A DNA stretch of 64,000 nucleotides, from NCBI GenBank assembly GCA_013146195.2, contig CM028377.1:173026355-173090354 (forward strand), written 5' to 3'. The DNA comes from Codonopsis lanceolata (Eukaryota; Streptophyta; Magnoliopsida; Asterales; Campanulaceae). The notes under the pieces were generated by a model, which worked only from the letters and a program-made list of their open reading frames with translations, searched no databases and had not been told where the DNA came from. Numbering within the stretch: the stretch's first letter is position 1; every line of letters starts with the position of its first letter. This document shows positions 61,634-64,000 of this stretch, piece after piece. Made by a program: the position numbers and the translations under genes.

Positions 61634-62317
61634 GCAGATTAATTCTGGCTTAATGTCTGCTTTAATTGAGTGGTTAATGGGCATAATCAAAACGTTTTAG
61701 TAATTAAAGCGTGTTGATTTTCTGGCCTATATAAAGGAACCATTCTCCACAACAGAGGACACACTGAAAGAGAACACGAAATTCATCTTCCTCTTATACA
61801 CCTGCATTGTATTGCATCTTGAATATCTTCTTCTTGGCCTCCTGTTTGGTGATAGATTTCTGCCTTCTGGCATTATTCAGTTCGCCGGACCTTAAGTGCA
61901 AAGTCATCCGATACTACCGTTGTATCCTGGGAGACGACCGTCCCGAGTAAAAACTTCACGCACTTATAGGGAATGGGACGAATAACGTTTCAAGGAAACT
62001 GTGTGTTACACAGGCCTCGATCACGCTTTCCTTCCACCAGCAGACATCAGTCTTCCACCGGCAGACATTAGTCCTTCCATCGGTAGACCTGCAGTACTTC
62101 CGCCAGCAGACCTTCACCAGAAGACTTGGTTCAAAGCTACCAGCAGACTTTCACCAGCAAACTTGGTTCAAAGTCACCAGCAGACTTGCAGAAAGCCACC
62201 AGCAGACTTCGTACCAAGTCACCAGCAGACTTCACAAGTCCTCTGCAACTAGAAGCTTAATGGTTTTGTTTTCCTTTTATTTAAATTCTGTAAGATTGTA
62301 TAGGGTTTTACCCAACA
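61634..62317 (+). repeat. partial LTR, second copy
   Basis: It matches 60,060-60,691 from AGATTAATT to TTTTACCCAACA and lacks the first ~500 bp of the LTR. The CACCAGCAGACTT minisatellite is longer here (62,030-62,235). Confidence 0.8.
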
Positions 62318-62456
62318 CGAACTAAGCCCAAACATCCTCGGTGTAGAACATCGACAGCAACGTACTTGTTGGTCCGGAAATACTTCATCTTCGTGTAAGA
62401 GATGAAGTCTATGTGTACCATTTCTTGCACAAGTTGATAAACACCCTTTTGGCCAA
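62318..62456 (-). pseudogene. exon-like gene fragment abutting the LTR
   Basis: Read on the minus strand, about 46 codons are open: GQKGVYQLVQEMVHIDF, YTKMKYFRTNKYVAVDV, LHRGCLGLVR. The frame runs exactly into the LTR end (62,317), so the LTR seems to have inserted in or recombined with coding sequence. A distant similarity to the N-terminal region of XPG/EXO1-like nucleases (KG-LQLV...VAVD then a helix) is possible, but it is a guess from pattern. I see no further exons. Confidence 0.3.
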
Positions 62457-62918
62457 GTGGTCACTATATATGTCCGAACCAAGTATATGCACCCTACAAT
62501 ATGTACGCTATTAATGTCTAGATGAGATTATGTCTTATTTAAATACTTGTAAATACATATAATATGTGTTAAAATCAAGTAAATGCAAGTGGAATCGAGT
62601 TGATGCATAATGCATTCAAGCTCGAAACCATGATCAAATGTGTCTCAATAATTCTAGAGCTTGAGTGGAATTTAATTATATAGACAAACCACACTTTGGA
62701 CCATTTATCTTTATTTAGAGCCCTAGCTTCAGACTTGCTGAGTTGCTGATGCCTTGCTTAATGATATTTAAACTTATGCACAGCTTTGAATAAGCACTTA
62801 ATTGTTAGGCTCAAAGGCTTAATTGAGTACAAGCAGGGAAAGTGAGCAGGGTACGATAGTCTTTTTTGTCAAGGCTCAAGGCTCAATTGGGAAAGAGAAT
62901 GTATATTATTGAAAAAAA
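62457..62918. other. non-coding DNA
   Basis: AT-rich sequence without gene or clear repeat. Confidence 0.5.
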
Positions 62919-63075
62919 GTAAAAACTTGTGTAAGACGGTCTTACGGATATATATTTTGTAAGACGGATCTCTTTTACCTAATCCATCGTGTATTGATGG
63001 ATTGAGCATTAAGAGAGTGAGACTTCGTCTTACCTATTAAGATCCATAAAACGGTCTTATAGGAGAAATACTCTT
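62919..63075. mobile_element. short MITE, GTAAGACGGTC family, copy 2
   Basis: It shares with 5,011-5,160 the blocks GTAAAAACTTG, GTAAGACGGTCTT, GTAAGACGGATCT, TAAGAGAGTG, TCGTCTTA and GATCC-TAAAACGG. There are no coding frames. Confidence 0.65.
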
Positions 63076-63410
63076 AAAAAAAACAGGGCTAAAAATAAAA
63101 AAAGAAGTTGTGTTCCCAATAATTGTGTAGTCCACCATGGCTTTTATAAGCGTTTTGCTACTGACTATCATTGTTTTTGAGTGAAATGTTCCTTTGATAC
63201 TTTTAGGAAAATATTATTGACACTCAAATTTTAATTAGAACATTTCATAGTACGGTAAAAATATATCAAATACTAGGAAAAAAGAACAGGTACAAATAAA
63301 ATGCCCTCTTAGTTTCAAAATTATTGTGACTTTTTGAGTCAAACCGAGTGTTTATTGACATATATTGAAAAAATATATAATAAAATACATACTTCGTAGT
63401 ACTTTTTTTT
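63076..63410. other. non-coding DNA with a Stowaway-like fragment
   Basis: Near 63,305 the phrase CTCTTAGTTTCAAAATTATTGTGAC resembles one Stowaway end; no opposite end is seen. Confidence 0.35.
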
Positions 63411-63545
63411 TTCTCCTAAGGGGGGCATGGGAAGGGATCGAACCTGAGACCTTTACTATATACTATGTAATGTCCCGTGCTTGAAAAGGCGGTTTGCTAC
63501 GTGTAGCTCATAAACTGGTCCACCGAACACGCAGCACCTTAAATC
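63411..63545 (-). mobile_element. possible SINE or tRNA-derived fragment
   Basis: On the minus strand GGTCTCAGGTTCGATCCC contains a typical RNA polymerase III B box (GGTTCGATCCC), near an oligo-A/T border at 63,401. An A box at the proper distance is not convincing, so SINE is tentative. Confidence 0.3.
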
Positions 63546-63703
63546 CTCAGGTCCACCACAAACCTAAAGAATTACACAATTGAAAAAGTTAACCCACTTC
63601 ATTTCATTAGCTGTAGATACAGAATGTATATATTGACTTACAATGATGTCTATATTTTAGGAAGGATATACATTACATATTTAAACAAATCAATTACATA
63701 AAA

Positions 63704-64000
63704 TTAGGAACCCAAACTTGGCCTCCAAGGCTGATTGGTGCCAATCACGGAAGCCGGTTGGTGTTGGTGAGATTCTATCATGCCCACGCATAAGATGAAT
63801 GACGGCCAAGCCGGGTGAGACCAATCTTGGGCTGTAGAAATAGAAACCGTTGAGAAGATAATGGTTTGGTGAGGCGTCTGCCGGTTGGTGATGGATGAGA
63901 CATGAGCAACACGTACAGTTGTTTTGGACTGTTCTCGAATGAAGTGGTAGTCAAGAGCGGCGTGCTTCATTCGAGAATGAAATAAGGGGTTGGCACAAGG
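63704..64000 (-). pseudogene. copia RNase H C-terminal fragment at the window edge
   Basis: On the minus strand NPLFHSRMKHAALDYHF, REQSKTTVRVAHVSSI is the usual end of copia RNase H (normal context H-S-R-x-K-H-x-x-x-D-x-H-F). After ITNRQ the expected DxLTKPL motif is lost, apparently by a frameshift. The rest of the element lies beyond 64,000. Confidence 0.8.

Noticed and set aside
63411..63545. A functional tRNA gene
   Set aside because: Only a B-box-like motif is present; no cloverleaf or A box can be drawn.

Overview
This window looks like nuclear DNA of a flowering plant. It is AT-rich and intron-containing, and it is packed with Ty1/copia retrotransposon remains, hAT and Stowaway-type DNA elements, a CACTA-type element, and very long microsatellites. 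Two copies of a short element carrying the motif GTAAGACGGTC (5.0 and 62.9 kb) resemble elements I associate with Caryophyllales, so a member of that order is my guess. I cannot prove the species. I see no bacterial genes, rRNA, tRNA genes or CRISPR. The only recognisable host gene is a class II DnaJ (HSP40, DNAJB/Sis1 type) at 5.7-8.3 kb, and it is broken. Its J-domain exon is missing, and a 1,172 bp solo LTR sits inside a coding exon with a 5 bp target duplication. No intact protein-coding gene can be supported.

Layout. 1-4.4 kb: LTR-like non-coding DNA and a MITE. 4.4-8.8 kb: 5' leader, DnaJ pseudogene and solo LTR, flanked by two direct copies of another repeat. 9.1-10.9 kb: a small deleted LTR element whose 3' LTR runs into a trinucleotide microsatellite. 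11-13.3 kb: non-coding. 13.3-16.6 kb: a three-times repeated segment, one copy holding a hAT element with a perfect 8 bp duplication, plus a Stowaway-type MITE and a degenerate ~90 bp satellite. 17.2-17.8 kb: a second copy of the DnaJ leader region. 18.4-19.8 kb: a second hAT. 21.4-27.5 kb: a nearly complete but integrase-less copia element on the minus strand. 27.7-28.6 kb: TTA-rich DNA and a 100 bp assembly gap. 28.6-34.1 kb: remains of two more copia elements.

34,150-51,486 is bounded by CACTA-type terminal repeats and GCGACGGAA subterminal motifs. It contains a degenerate pentamer array, a hairpin-forming ~65 bp satellite, about 2 kb of CTTAA pentamers, 1.3 kb of TTA repeats, two copies of a promoter/leader region, and one likely terminal exon. 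Its two ends lie in different retroelements with different 3 bp flanks, so it is probably a fusion of two CACTA elements or an assembly join. 51.5-52.4 kb: a second copy of the small deleted LTR element. 54.4-57.4 kb: two related hAT-like elements, one with a perfect 8 bp duplication. 57.6-62.3 kb: copia RT-RNase H, an LTR, a gag remnant and a partial LTR in series. 62.3-64 kb: an exon-like piece abutting an LTR, a MITE, a possible SINE and a copia RNase H end.

The genes do not form a working system. The window is a record of nested insertion, solo-LTR formation, internal deletion and local duplication.
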